Source: Sphingobacteriales bacterium (lineage in GTDB: Bacteria; Bacteroidota; Bacteroidia; Chitinophagales; Chitinophagaceae). Taken from it: DNA of 58,963 bases. The stretch is from positions 1 through 58,963 of the forward strand of contig JAIXSZ010000046.1 in the NCBI GenBank assembly GCA_027484425.1, in the 5' to 3' direction. The notes under the pieces were generated by a model, which was given only the letters and a program-made list of their open reading frames with translations, was not told the origin of the DNA and did not search any database. Both the position numbers and the translations under genes were made by a program. This document shows positions 34,335 through 43,734 of the stretch, one piece after another. Positions within the stretch are counted from its first letter, which is position 1. Every line of letters begins with the position of its first letter.

Positions 34335-36662
34335 TTAAAACGAAATTTTGGTCTTGACTATAAAATTGATACCAATATTATCGGCATAATACCTGAACCT
34401 ATCCAAATACTCACGGTAAGCAGCATTAGTAAAATTGCTCACTGTAAAATCTAACTGCGTTTTGTGTTTACGGATGTGTGTGGTAAAGCCTGTACTGGCA
34501 TTGAAAATGCTATACCCTGCAGGTGGTGGGGCGTAATCGATACCTGGTGGCACTCTATCTTGGCGCAATACGCTAACATTCTCAACAGATAGGTAGGGTT
34601 CCTCCATAAAACCAAATTCATGCAGATTAAATACTAACCCATTTTCGTATCTATCTGCCGGCATGTATATTAGCCAGTCTTTGGCTGTATGGTTGTATCC
34701 ACGCACTATTGTAGCTCTCGACTGCAGCGTGAAATGCGATAAAAAATCATACTGCACTGATGCATCCACACCTCTTATGGCTACATTATCCTGTGTAAAC
34801 TTAAATGCAGGAAATGTGCCACTCAACAATGTTACAGGACGCGCTTGAGGAGTTTCATATATATAGTTACCTATTATATTGTTGTACACATCTATTGTTG
34901 CTCTCAATTTAGTGCTCTGGTACGACATAGTTACGCTTGTGTTTAATGATCGCTCCGCACCCAAAGTAGAATCTCCATCTTGATAGCTCGCATCACTAAA
35001 GTGTACCCCATGTATATACAACTCATTTACAGAAGGGGCTCTCCATGCTGTGCCTACATTACCTGTAAATGTCAGCTGATCGCTCAACCGATATATAGCA
35101 CCACCCGTAGCAGTAATATTGCTAAACTCAAGTGTAGTATGGTACGTAGCCAATGTACTCTGATTGCGCTGATACACTTGCTGCCACCTATAATCATACC
35201 TTGCACCTGCTTCTATTGTCAGTCGCTTATAGGTATACCTTTCTATGGCAAATGCGCCTCCGCTGTAGGTGCGGAAATTAGGAATCAAATACCTTATTCC
35301 CCTGAATACATTGCCCTGAGTATTACCAGCTACACCCACATTACCCGAAAAACCATTCAGAGAAGGCTGGGTATAAACCAACTCTGCACTATGTGTTTTC
35401 AATTGAAAACTAACTTGTGGTTTCTTCAACAATTCAGGGTCTTTTGTAAATGGCAAACTAATATCGAACTCCTCTCTTAGATCTTTTTGTCGGGCTATGT
35501 TCAATTCTAGTTTCCCCTCGTTCGCAAACCTGTAGATAGCGGTGGCTTTGGCTAAGTCGTGATACACTCGCTGATAGCTTCGGCCTATGTTGTAAGAAAA
35601 CACAGACTGCGTTATTGGTCTTGTTCTGCTAAAAGCAGCGTAGAGGTCTGTAATATTACCAGCATGAGCACCTTCAAAGATTCCATTTTTAGTATTGAAC
35701 ATACTATAATAACCAGCTACCTCCCAGCCATTACGCTTGTACCCTACCGAAGCCGAAAAATCTTGCTCGCTTATGCCAGTGTTCTTTAGGAAATAATTAG
35801 GAGTACTGAAGTTACCAGCACGCTTCACTGTACCCTGCAGCCTCCATGCCACACCAGCCAGTTTTTCACTTAGCTTGCCTTGTAACGACATCGAAGCAGT
35901 ACCCATTCTACCATTGCTTTGCCCTATTAGATAGGCATCGCCTGATATTCCTTTGTTAATAGGCAAAGGATCTGGGTCCAACAAAACTACTCCACCTATA
36001 GCATCTGCTCCATAACGCACGCTTGCGGCACCCTTCACTACATTGATACGATTAGCTACAAATGGGTCAATCTCTGGCGCATGTTCCGAGCCCCATTGCT
36101 GCCCTTCTTGTCGCACACCGTTATTCAACAGCAGCACTCTGTTGCTATGCAGCCCATGTATTACAGGTTTAGCTATGGTTGGTCCGGTTTGTATAGTGTT
36201 TAACCCTGGAAGCATCTTCAAAGCCTCACCCAAACTTTTCCCTCTCGACTGCAATAGTGCTAAGCCCTTCAGCTCAGTATGCGACACAGTATGCAAGTCT
36301 TGCATACGCACCCCATTTACTACTACTTCGTGCAGCTGATTCTTATCTGCTGAGAGCACAAACTGAACACTATTGTTACCATCTATGTGTATGTGCGCCA
36401 CAGCAGTGCTAAAGCCATCAGCCTTACAAGTAAGCATGAGGTGTCCCTGACACGCATTAAGAATTGTAAATTTACCACTAGTATCGGTTACATCGCCCTT
36501 CGTTGAATCTGTTTCTATACGCACCACCGCACCCAACAATGGATGACGCTGGTTGTCCGTTACAGTTCCAGATATGCGATATACACAGTCTTGTGCACGC
36601 ACAACAACTGCATGCAAACAAAAAAGCACCAATAATACTGTGGCAGAAAAAAATCTGACCAC
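34335..36662 (-). CDS. TonB-dependent outer-membrane receptor
   Basis: This 775-residue outer-membrane receptor is complete: signal peptide (to about 23), a carboxypeptidase regulatory-like domain (about 25-110, ISGTVTDNQRHPLLGAVVRI), the plug (about 115-240, with PVIHGLHSNRVLLLNNGV, GSEHAPEIDPF and ASVRYGADAIGGVVLLDP) and the barrel ending in aromatic SF. The plug resembles receptors of the ZnuD/iron-porphyrin kind. The His residues in HGLHSNR and GSEHAPE could suit metal ligands, but the substrate is not proven. It uses GTG at 36662; no ATG lies near. Energy would come from ExbB-ExbD-TonB at 18118-21434. Downstream is its lipoprotein; upstream a His-rich membrane protein. Confidence 0.92.
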   Translation of the reverse strand: MVRFFSATVLLVLFCLHAVVVRAQDCVYRISGTVTDNQRHPLLGAVVRIETDSTKGDVTDTSGKFTILNACQGHLMLTCKADGFSTAVAHIHIDGNNSVQFVLSADKNQLHEVVVNGVRMQDLHTVSHTELKGLALLQSRGKSLGEALKMLPGLNTIQTGPTIAKPVIHGLHSNRVLLLNNGVRQEGQQWGSEHAPEIDPFVANRINVVKGAASVRYGADAIGGVVLLDPDPLPINKGISGDAYLIGQSNGRMGTASMSLQGKLSEKLAGVAWRLQGTVKRAGNFSTPNYFLKNTGISEQDFSASVGYKRNGWEVAGYYSMFNTKNGIFEGAHAGNITDLYAAFSRTRPITQSVFSYNIGRSYQRVYHDLAKATAIYRFANEGKLELNIARQKDLREEFDISLPFTKDPELLKKPQVSFQLKTHSAELVYTQPSLNGFSGNVGVAGNTQGNVFRGIRYLIPNFRTYSGGAFAIERYTYKRLTIEAGARYDYRWQQVYQRNQSTLATYHTTLEFSNITATGGAIYRLSDQLTFTGNVGTAWRAPSVNELYIHGVHFSDASYQDGDSTLGAERSLNTSVTMSYQSTKLRATIDVYNNIIGNYIYETPQARPVTLLSGTFPAFKFTQDNVAIRGVDASVQYDFLSHFTLQSRATIVRGYNHTAKDWLIYMPADRYENGLVFNLHEFGFMEEPYLSVENVSVLRQDRVPPGIDYAPPPAGYSIFNASTGFTTHIRKHKTQLDFTVSNFTNAAYREYLDRFRYYADNIGINFIVKTKISF

Positions 36663-36768
36663 TAAACAAAGAGTTAATTGAAAGTAAGTGCTGCAGGTAC
36701 AAGTAGCAAATTTCGATACTACCTTATACTTACATACTTAGACAAAAAGAATGAGCCCAATATCTATG

Positions 36769-37125
36769 TTAGGACAATGACAAAATACCCACGCAACCTA
36801 CAACGGGTGGTCCTCTTAAGGAAATGAAAGCGGGGCGTGAATAATAATTATAGGAAAGAACCGGTAAGACATACTGTGTAAAAACAACTGTCTCTTTAAA
36901 TTTCAAAAACTGAGGTTCCTGTACTAGATACGGAGCAAACTCAAAACTAAGAAACGAACAGTGATTGTGTTTCTTAGTTATAACTACTTCTCCCGCTTTG
37001 TATAATGGGTGCACATCATCCTCGTGGTCAAACAATGCATGGTGTATGTATTCTTTGGGCATTATGCCCATAAGAAATACAACTAGCATGAATACACTAA
37101 GTATTTTTGTTACAACCTTTCTCAC
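36769..37125 (-). CDS. Small His-rich membrane protein upstream of the TonB receptor
   Basis: An unnamed 118-residue protein if it starts at the GTG at 37125 (V-R-K-V-V-T-K-I-L). An ATG at 37170 adds 15 residues but lies upstream of a near-consensus -7 box (37152-37159), so it is less likely. A transmembrane segment (about residues 6-24) is followed by a His/Asp cluster, HHALFDHEDDVHP, and later KKHNHCSFLSFEFAPY. The C-terminus has the LRGPP motif. Small proteins of this style occur beside TonB receptors for metals in this phylum. A metal-binding, probably periplasmic, role is inferred. Confidence 0.6.
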   Translation of the reverse strand: MRKVVTKILSVFMLVVFLMGIMPKEYIHHALFDHEDDVHPLYKAGEVVITKKHNHCSFLSFEFAPYLVQEPQFLKFKETVVFTQYVLPVLSYNYYSRPAFISLRGPPVVGCVGILSLS

Positions 37126-37283
37126 TTCCGGTTTATAATGGTGCGAAGTTACTAAAGTAAAAGAGAACAATCATTAAAATAAACGTCATTAAAATGCTTA
37201 CAGCGCTGTTTACAGACAGTTAAAAATACAAACTAACATTTACAATTATTTCAAAACAACTGGTTTAAACTTTATTGCTCATA

Positions 37284-37299
37284 ACTTACATTTGTAAGT
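37284..37299. promoter_or_regulatory. Palindrome ACTTACATTTGTAAGT, candidate regulatory site
   Basis: ACTTACA and TGTAAGT are perfect 7 bp arms around two bases. Its left half, ACTTACAT, also occurs at 36728-36735 in front of the receptor gene. It contains TACATTTG, a possible -7 box for the plus strand. A metal-responsive repressor is one possibility. The remaining sequence from 37126 to 37487 shows only weak -7-like boxes (37152-37159 minus, 37421-37428 plus). Confidence 0.45.
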
Positions 37300-37487
37300 A
37301 TTACTTAGTTTTGCAGAACTTAATGTGATTATAAACAACTCAATTGTCAACGAAATAGTTTTAATGTTTAATTTTATGGCATAATAAAAAAGTGCTACCG
37401 GAAATAATCCATTTTCATTATACTTTTCATAACGCAAAGTACAATGACTAGACATAGTGTAGAAAGCAGCTAAACAGTGATAGCCAA

Positions 37488-38834
37488 ATGAATAGATTAG
37501 GTGAAGGAAATAGAATTAATAATATCTGGACAAAACTAATTGGCGATTCTGAGGATTTTTCTGTTAGAAACAGAGCATACAATTTCGTTTGTATCATTAC
37601 GTTTATTTTACTGCTCATTTGCTTACTCTTCGATGTGTATATCAGTTTACACATTATGTCATTGTCGATTACTTTCTTGCTTCTTCTATTGGCAACAACT
37701 TATTATTTCTCGCGTTTCAAAAAGAAGTATAAAGCAGGCATTTTAATTTTTGCTGTTTCTAGTTACCTGATACTGATACTGAACTTCTTTCAAAACAGTG
37801 GTGTAGATGGTCCTTCAATAGTTTTTTTTATTGTTACCTTCTTGTTTTTACTAACACTAAGCAATGAAAACAAGTATTATTTAATTACTGCAATTCATAT
37901 TGCAACAGTAGTTGTACTTCTATCCGTAGAATACATGTACCCTGAATTAGTATTCAAAACCTACAACAGTAGGTCAGAAAAAATTCTGGATATGGGTGTC
38001 AGTTACGTTGCAGCCTTGATTTTCATTTCTTCTTTGTTTAGATACTTAAGTGACTCTTTCAATGCCAAACGGCTAATAGCTGATGAAAGGGCAATAGCAA
38101 TATCTGCCCAAAACAAACAAATACGAGCACAAAATCAACAACTAGAGCAAGTCAACGAAGAAAAAAACAAACTATTCTCTATTGTTTCTCACGACCTCAA
38201 ATCTCCTCTAGACTCCATCAAAGGTTATTTAGAATTATTATCTAGTAACATGTTGGATGAAGAAGAAAAAGTAAAAATACAAGAAGAACTTCTGGTACAA
38301 ACCAAATACACAAGCGGTCTACTTGCCAACCTAATGTCTTGGGCAAAAGCACAAATGCATGGAGTAGTTTTAAATCTAGCTCCTCATAATGTACAAAAAC
38401 TGATAAACGAAATCATCATCAATAAAGTACCATTAGCAGCCCGAAAAAGCATTAAACTAACCTACGCCATCGACTCCAGCTTCGAAATTGTCTGCGACAA
38501 AGACATGATTCACATTGTAATGCGCAATCTCATAAATAATGCAATAAAGTTTACCAATGAAGGTGGTGAGGTGTACTTAAAAGCCACAAAAAAAGCAGAA
38601 AAACTCATACTTTCAGTAACTGACACAGGAATTGGCATTCCTCCTGAACAACAAGCAGAAATATTTACTTTAAAAACCAGATCCACCTACGGAACAAACC
38701 ATGAAAAAGGTATTGGTTTGGGCCTGATGATGTGCAAAGAATTTGTAGAGTACCAACATGGCGAGATCTGGTTTGAAAGCAAACCTGGCATCGGTACTAC
38801 CTTTTTCGTATCATTACCCCTCACTCGCTTGTAA
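37488..38834 (+). CDS. Membrane-bound sensor histidine kinase
   Basis: This 448-residue kinase has about six hydrophobic segments (residues 28-185) as the sensor module. A coiled-coil linker (about 190-230, ISAQNKQIRAQNQQLEQVNEEKN) follows. The HisKA dimerisation helix has the phosphorylated His in FSIVSHDLKSPLDS. The ATPase domain has its N box (NLINNAIKF), G1 box (VTDTGIGI), and G2 region (KGIGLGLMMCKEF). No response regulator is adjacent. The closest orphan is the receiver at 8400, and pairing with it would be speculation. The ligand or stimulus is unknown. Confidence 0.92.
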   Translation: MNRLGEGNRINNIWTKLIGDSEDFSVRNRAYNFVCIITFILLLICLLFDVYISLHIMSLSITFLLLLLATTYYFSRFKKKYKAGILIFAVSSYLILILNFFQNSGVDGPSIVFFIVTFLFLLTLSNENKYYLITAIHIATVVVLLSVEYMYPELVFKTYNSRSEKILDMGVSYVAALIFISSLFRYLSDSFNAKRLIADERAIAISAQNKQIRAQNQQLEQVNEEKNKLFSIVSHDLKSPLDSIKGYLELLSSNMLDEEEKVKIQEELLVQTKYTSGLLANLMSWAKAQMHGVVLNLAPHNVQKLINEIIINKVPLAARKSIKLTYAIDSSFEIVCDKDMIHIVMRNLINNAIKFTNEGGEVYLKATKKAEKLILSVTDTGIGIPPEQQAEIFTLKTRSTYGTNHEKGIGLGLMMCKEFVEYQHGEIWFESKPGIGTTFFVSLPLTRL

Positions 38835-38876
38835 TATTTCTTCCTATCGGTATTTGTTCACTAAGTTTGCAGCCTT

Positions 38877-39842
38877 ATGAAAAAAGCATTGATACAAATG
38901 CACTTGGCTGTGCTGTTGTGGGGTTTCACCGGTGTATTAGGCAGGGCCATTTCCCTCGATGCGCCAGTACTTGTTTGGTACAGAATGCTTTTTACTGCAT
39001 TATTTATGGCCATTATTCTTTACTACAGAAAACAGTGGGTGCCCATTCCCAAAAAGGATATCCGCCTACTCGCACTTGTGGGTGTACTTATGGGCCTACA
39101 CTGGGTAGCATTTTATGGTTCCATCAAGCTTGCTAATATTTCTATTGCCCTAGTTTGTTTATCTACTGCTAGCATTTTTACTCCTCTTGTAGACCCCATT
39201 ATCAACAAAGGAAAACACGACCTGAAAGAAATGCTGTTGGGCTCTTTAGCTATCGTGGGTGTATACCTCATTTATCGCTTTCAGCAGTTTTATGGCTGGG
39301 GCATTTTGGCAGGTATTATAGCTGCCTTACTCAGTTCTATATTTACAGTGCTCAACAAACAGATTGCTGATAAATATCCTGCACGAACTATGGTGTTTTA
39401 CGAAATGACTACAGGGTGGATATTTATTACCCTTTTACTCCCCTTAGTTTTCTACTACAATCCACTTACTACTTTCCTACCCAGATCCACCAACATTCTC
39501 AGCAACCTCTGGTACCACAATGACTGGATTTGGATAATAATTCTTAGCCTTTGCTGCACGGTTTGGGCTCAGTCACTGGCGCTCAATGCCCTTAAAAGAC
39601 TAACCTCATTCACCGCAACCTTATCTGTCAATCTAGAGCCTATTTACGGCATACTCCTCGCTTTCCTGTTTTACAACGAAAACAAAGAAATCATTTTCCT
39701 AAAAGGCACCACCCAATTGAATAGTGGGTTTCTTGGTGGCATGTCTTTGATACTACTATCTGTTTTCCTGCAAATGCTACGTTTACTAACACCCCAGTTT
39801 GCAAAATTTGGACTCGTAAAAGAAAAGGGTGGCATTGACTAG
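38877..39842 (+). CDS. EamA/RhaT-family drug-metabolite transporter
   Basis: A 321-residue inner-membrane protein with about ten hydrophobic helices in two repeats. The first repeat begins ALIQMHLAVLLWGFTGVLGRAISLDAPVLVWYRML, the second near residue 140 (ILAGIIAALLSSIFTVLNKQIADKY). SLALNALKRLTSFTATLSVNLEPIYGILLAFL is the conserved EamA segment. It exports or imports small metabolites; which one is unknown. It begins 42 bp after the kinase, so it may be in the same transcript. A terminator overlaps its stop codon. Confidence 0.9.
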   Translation: MKKALIQMHLAVLLWGFTGVLGRAISLDAPVLVWYRMLFTALFMAIILYYRKQWVPIPKKDIRLLALVGVLMGLHWVAFYGSIKLANISIALVCLSTASIFTPLVDPIINKGKHDLKEMLLGSLAIVGVYLIYRFQQFYGWGILAGIIAALLSSIFTVLNKQIADKYPARTMVFYEMTTGWIFITLLLPLVFYYNPLTTFLPRSTNILSNLWYHNDWIWIIILSLCCTVWAQSLALNALKRLTSFTATLSVNLEPIYGILLAFLFYNENKEIIFLKGTTQLNSGFLGGMSLILLSVFLQMLRLLTPQFAKFGLVKEKGGID

Positions 39843-39851
39843 CCACCCTTT
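39824..39851. terminator. Bidirectional terminator after the EamA gene
   Basis: AAAGGGTGGC (39824-39833) and GCCACCCTTT (39842-39851) form a perfect 10 bp stem across the TAG stop. It can serve both convergent genes. Confidence 0.75.
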
Positions 39852-39874
39852 ACGTTAATGAGATTTAGTTAACC

Positions 39875-40951
39875 TTAGTCCACCCAATCACATATAAATA
39901 TGTTAGTGTCTCTCGAACCCTTATTATTACGGTTCGAACTGAAAATCAATCTTTTCCCATCTGGCGAAAACATTGGAAAAGCATCAAAACCACTATCTCT
40001 CGAAATACGCTCCAATCCAGTACCATCTATATTGATAGTATACAAATTGAATGGGAAACCCCGCTCATGTTCATGATTAGATGCAAATATTATTTTTTTA
40101 CTATTTGGCATAAAGGCTGGAGCCCAATTTGCCTTTCCAAACTTTGTAATCTGCTTGGCATCACTTCCATCTGCATTTGCCACAAACAATTCCATACTAG
40201 TAGGCATCACCAACCCTTGTGCCAGTAAATCTTTGTATTCTTTTAGCTGCTCATCATTCTGAGGTCTAGATGCACGCCAAGTTAGCATTTTACCATCCGG
40301 AGAAAAATTAGCCCCACCATCATACCCTACTGTGTTGGTAATCTGGCGCACGTCGGTACCATCTATGTTCATCAGGTACAGGTCTATATCTCCATTTCTA
40401 GTACTAGTAAATACTATTGTCTTTCCGTCGGGCGATATAGTAGCTTCTGCATCATAGCCCGGACTTTTAGTTAACTGCTTAGTTATGTTGCCGTCAAAGT
40501 CTGCCACAAAAATGTCGTAGCTCTCATATATCGGCCACACATACTTTTTAATCTTACTTCTATCTGGCACCGGCGGACAAGTATCTGCCGACAAGTGAGT
40601 AGATGCATACAACAGATGCTTCATATCGGGCATCAGGTAGGCACAAGTAGTACGTCCTTTACCAGTGCTTACCAGTTTATAGTCTAGTTTACCCTTTTTA
40701 GGAATAGGACCATAAAAAATCTGATCACAGGGTACTCCATCCTTCGCATCTGTACGCTGAAAAGTGATGTGTTTATTATCAAACCCAAAATAAGCCTCAG
40801 CATTATCTCCCCCAAACGTGAGCTGACGCATATTCTTGAAGTGTTTCTCTTCGGGATAGATTAACGATTCACTGGTTTGAGCCTTGACCTCTGACAAACC
40901 AACAACAAATGTGAAGGGTAAAAACCCTGCAAATAACGATTTACAATTCAT
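39875..40951 (-). CDS. Exported TolB-like/PD40 beta-propeller protein
   Basis: This 358-residue protein has a signal peptide (to about 25, ending KAQ). It then has five or six WD40-like PD40 blades, each with the motif FSPDGKxIxFxSxRxG: ATISPDGKTIVFTSTRNGD, ANFSPDGKMLTWRASRPQ, AFMPNSKKIIFASNHEH and MFSPDGKRLIFSSNRNN. This is the fold of TolB. No Tol-Pal genes are nearby, so it is not TolB itself. Such proteins in this phylum are often surface or periplasmic scaffolds or peptidase-like. It lies downstream of the SGNH/MBOAT pair with a 99 bp gap. Role unknown. Confidence 0.85.
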   Translation of the reverse strand: MNCKSLFAGFLPFTFVVGLSEVKAQTSESLIYPEEKHFKNMRQLTFGGDNAEAYFGFDNKHITFQRTDAKDGVPCDQIFYGPIPKKGKLDYKLVSTGKGRTTCAYLMPDMKHLLYASTHLSADTCPPVPDRSKIKKYVWPIYESYDIFVADFDGNITKQLTKSPGYDAEATISPDGKTIVFTSTRNGDIDLYLMNIDGTDVRQITNTVGYDGGANFSPDGKMLTWRASRPQNDEQLKEYKDLLAQGLVMPTSMELFVANADGSDAKQITKFGKANWAPAFMPNSKKIIFASNHEHERGFPFNLYTINIDGTGLERISRDSGFDAFPMFSPDGKRLIFSSNRNNKGSRDTNIFICDWVD

Positions 40952-41050
40952 CTTTCAATTTATGGTGGGCAAAACTACTCTTTGCTATTGGCTATGACCT
41001 TATATCCAACTCCCGTATTGTCAACTAATTGTAAAAAAAATGCGACTTCT

Positions 41051-42085
41051 TTAACGACTACTAATTACCCTTAGTCTGTCATTAATCAACCCTAACCATA
41101 GCTGCATTCCTTTGTTGTTCCAATGTGTATCTCCTACTCTATATAGCTTTTCTGGTTGCTGCGATGTACTAAATATGGAATATAAATCCACGAATGGTAG
41201 CTCTAAATCTTTCCTTTGTTGTAACCTAGGTATCATTTGGTTATAGTTAGAGGGCTGTAATATAGAGGCCGGACTAGGTATTATAGTTAATATTACTTCT
41301 TCAAATCCTTGCTGTTTGTAAAAACGGTTTATATAATTCAGCGTCGACACCAAATAGTTAATCTGTGTATCTGCTACGGGTGCATAACTACTAAATATAC
41401 CTTGCCTGCTCACAGTCGGTTTGAAAAACAAGTATTTCTTATTCTCTGACAATGCTACATCACCCGATGCCCTACCAAAAACTTTATAATTAAATCTTGC
41501 TTTTGCAAACTTTATGTCATTAAACAAATTATAATCCAATAGCAGATACTCCAGATTCTTATTCATTATAGCTCCAAAATTCTTCTTCCCATCCCCACCC
41601 TTCGATAAGGAATTATTTTGTAAAGATGTGTCGAAGAAATCCCTGCCTCTCATCAAATTAATGACAAATCGTTCCGTAATCTCTATCAATAAAACATTTT
41701 TTTTGCTAGTGTCTAGTTCGTACTTAAACTGCTTCGAATTGTGTGAATACTGAAATGAATGTGTGTGTGCAAATGCAAAACCGGGCACTAATTCAGTGTA
41801 GCTATCACCTATCAGGTGTAGGGCTATGTTCTTCACACTATCATTTTCAGGATGTTTAAAGTCATAAGTAGACCCTTCCTGAAATTCAGGAACACAATCT
41901 AAAAAAGCCATATTGGCTAAGTCGCCCCAACCAGAATTATGCTTACCGTACCATTTATCATTCATCCCATGCTCACTATTCCACTTCCATATTTTTGACA
42001 TTATGGGCACTGCTGGCGCTGTTATCAGCGCAGCCGTACCAATAAGTAGAAATAGGTATGCTAATAGTTTCTTCACTAACATCAA
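41051..42085 (-). CDS. SGNH-fold (AlgJ/AlgX-like) protein, partner of the MBOAT gene
   Basis: This 344-residue protein has an N-terminal hydrophobic anchor (residues 5-25). Its body matches SGNH hydrolase-like O-acetyltransferases: GDSYTE holds the nucleophile Ser, and the late GDTHWNNKGMQLW holds the Asp/His pair. It shares a 4 bp overlap (ATG start against the stop) with the MBOAT gene upstream. From the alginate (AlgI/AlgJ/AlgX) systems, the MBOAT passes acetyl groups across the membrane and the SGNH partner transfers them to a secreted polymer. Which polymer is modified here is unknown; there are no polymerase genes nearby. Confidence 0.78.
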   Translation of the reverse strand: MMLVKKLLAYLFLLIGTAALITAPAVPIMSKIWKWNSEHGMNDKWYGKHNSGWGDLANMAFLDCVPEFQEGSTYDFKHPENDSVKNIALHLIGDSYTELVPGFAFAHTHSFQYSHNSKQFKYELDTSKKNVLLIEITERFVINLMRGRDFFDTSLQNNSLSKGGDGKKNFGAIMNKNLEYLLLDYNLFNDIKFAKARFNYKVFGRASGDVALSENKKYLFFKPTVSRQGIFSSYAPVADTQINYLVSTLNYINRFYKQQGFEEVILTIIPSPASILQPSNYNQMIPRLQQRKDLELPFVDLYSIFSTSQQPEKLYRVGDTHWNNKGMQLWLGLINDRLRVISSR

Positions 42086-43473
42086 AATTGAAAATAAATA
42101 AACTGATTCTCACCAAACACCCCAAAAAAGTAACAGAATGCAATCATTATAATCATATACACCCAAAACAAAAGGTCTTTGCTTATAAAATGATTACCGT
42201 ATTTATTTTCTCTTACCATCATTACCACAGTAAACAATGCTGCAAACAATACCTCTGTTATACTAAGCCCTAAATAAGATGAACCTCCTTGTAACCTCAG
42301 TATGTCGTAGATATAACTAACTGCCTCAGATATATTATTTGCTCTGAAAAATACCCAGCAAAAGGTCACCAGAATAAAATTGACAGCTATCAATAAAGCT
42401 CTTTTCAGATACTTATACTTCACACTGTCAGCGGGTGTTTTGGGAAACAAAGTCACCAATACACCATGTATGGCACCCCAAGCTATAAACGTCCAGTTAG
42501 CTCCATGCCACAGCCCACTTAGCAAAAACACTATGAATACATTAATCCGTCTACGCACTTCTCCTTTACGGTTCCCCCCCAGTGGTATATAAACATAATC
42601 TCTAAACCATGTAGAAAGCGAAACATGCCACCGCTCCCAAAACTCAGATATACCTCTGGCCATGTAGGGCTGCTTAAAGTTCTCCATAAGTCTTATACCC
42701 ATTACCTGCGACGAGCCTAAAGCAATATCGGAGTAGCCCGAAAAATCACAGTAAATCTGAATACTGTACAGCATAGCCCCTATCAGTAGTGCCCCAGACG
42801 ACATACTGCCATAATTGGCAAAAGCATGATCAGCTACTATCGCTACCCTATCTGCTATTATTACTTTTTTAAAAAATCCCCACATCATTCTAGCAAGGCC
42901 TTCCTTCAGGTTGTTCCAGTCATATTGCTTAAACTCATGAAACTGATGCAACATGTTTTGAGGTCGCTCTATCGGGCCAGCTACTAACTGTGGGTAATAC
43001 ATCACATACAGTGCATACACCACAAAGTTTCGCTCAGGTGGTTGTTTACCTCTATACACTTCTATGGTATAACTCATAGCCTGAAATGTGTGAAATGACA
43101 ACCCTATAGGCAGAATAATATTAAGATACGGCAACTCATAGTGCGGAAAAGCAAAACTGACTAAGGGCTCTATATTGCTCAATAAAAAATTGAAATACTT
43201 GTAAAACACCAATATCCCACTGTTGGCTATTATACTTACGACCAGCCACATTTTCCTATTCCTCCCTTCTGAGGTACTGATTACAATGCCAGCAAAATAG
43301 TCGATTACAATCGTAAAGAGTAAAATGAGTACATAAACCGGCACAAACGTCATGTAGAAATAACAACTCGCCAGCAACAACAACCATACCCTTGCATTTT
43401 GCTTCTTTAGCTGGTAGTAACCAATGGTCACCACCATAAAGAATACAAGAAATTGTATGGAATTGAATATCAT
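42082..43473 (-). CDS. MBOAT-family O-acyltransferase (AlgI-like)
   Basis: A 463-residue polytopic inner-membrane protein with the AlgI order: MIFNSIQFLVFFMVV start, YKYFNFLL, LPIGLSFHTFQAMSYTIEVYRG, YVMYYPQLVAGPIERP, and IQIYCDFSGYSDIALGSSQVMGI. LSTWFRDYVYIPLGGNRKG and the catalytic His in LSGLWHGANWTFIAWG follow. The frame opens 19 codons earlier (43530), but the family start MIFNSIQFL marks 43473. It probably transfers an acyl group across the membrane for its SGNH partner. No polysaccharide biosynthesis genes adjoin it. Confidence 0.93.
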   Translation of the reverse strand: MIFNSIQFLVFFMVVTIGYYQLKKQNARVWLLLLASCYFYMTFVPVYVLILLFTIVIDYFAGIVISTSEGRNRKMWLVVSIIANSGILVFYKYFNFLLSNIEPLVSFAFPHYELPYLNIILPIGLSFHTFQAMSYTIEVYRGKQPPERNFVVYALYVMYYPQLVAGPIERPQNMLHQFHEFKQYDWNNLKEGLARMMWGFFKKVIIADRVAIVADHAFANYGSMSSGALLIGAMLYSIQIYCDFSGYSDIALGSSQVMGIRLMENFKQPYMARGISEFWERWHVSLSTWFRDYVYIPLGGNRKGEVRRRINVFIVFLLSGLWHGANWTFIAWGAIHGVLVTLFPKTPADSVKYKYLKRALLIAVNFILVTFCWVFFRANNISEAVSYIYDILRLQGGSSYLGLSITEVLFAALFTVVMMVRENKYGNHFISKDLLFWVYMIIMIAFCYFFGVFGENQFIYFQF

Positions 43474-43678
43474 AGTAACATTCTGTATTTGTATCCACCC
43501 CTGACACTCCCTGTTTTTACAGCGGACCAATTATGAATATGTGCGCAATATTACTCTAAAAATGCGGTATACAAAAGGAGTACTAAATTGCTAACAACTA
43601 CTTTCGCCACCATACTCACACAGATAAAAAGCGCAAACTAATTACAGTCATTGTAATGCTCAGTTCTTAACACAAAAA

Positions 43679-43715
43679 AATGGTTTGTGTACCTATTGTA
43701 GAAACACAAACCATT
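43679..43715 (-). terminator. Terminator of dnaB
   Basis: AATGGTTTGTGT (43679-43690) and ACACAAACCATT (43704-43715) form a perfect 12 bp stem. On the minus strand it is followed by seven Ts. It begins 19 bp beyond the dnaB stop. Confidence 0.88.
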
Positions 43716-43734
43716 AAATAAATGTACATAGTTC

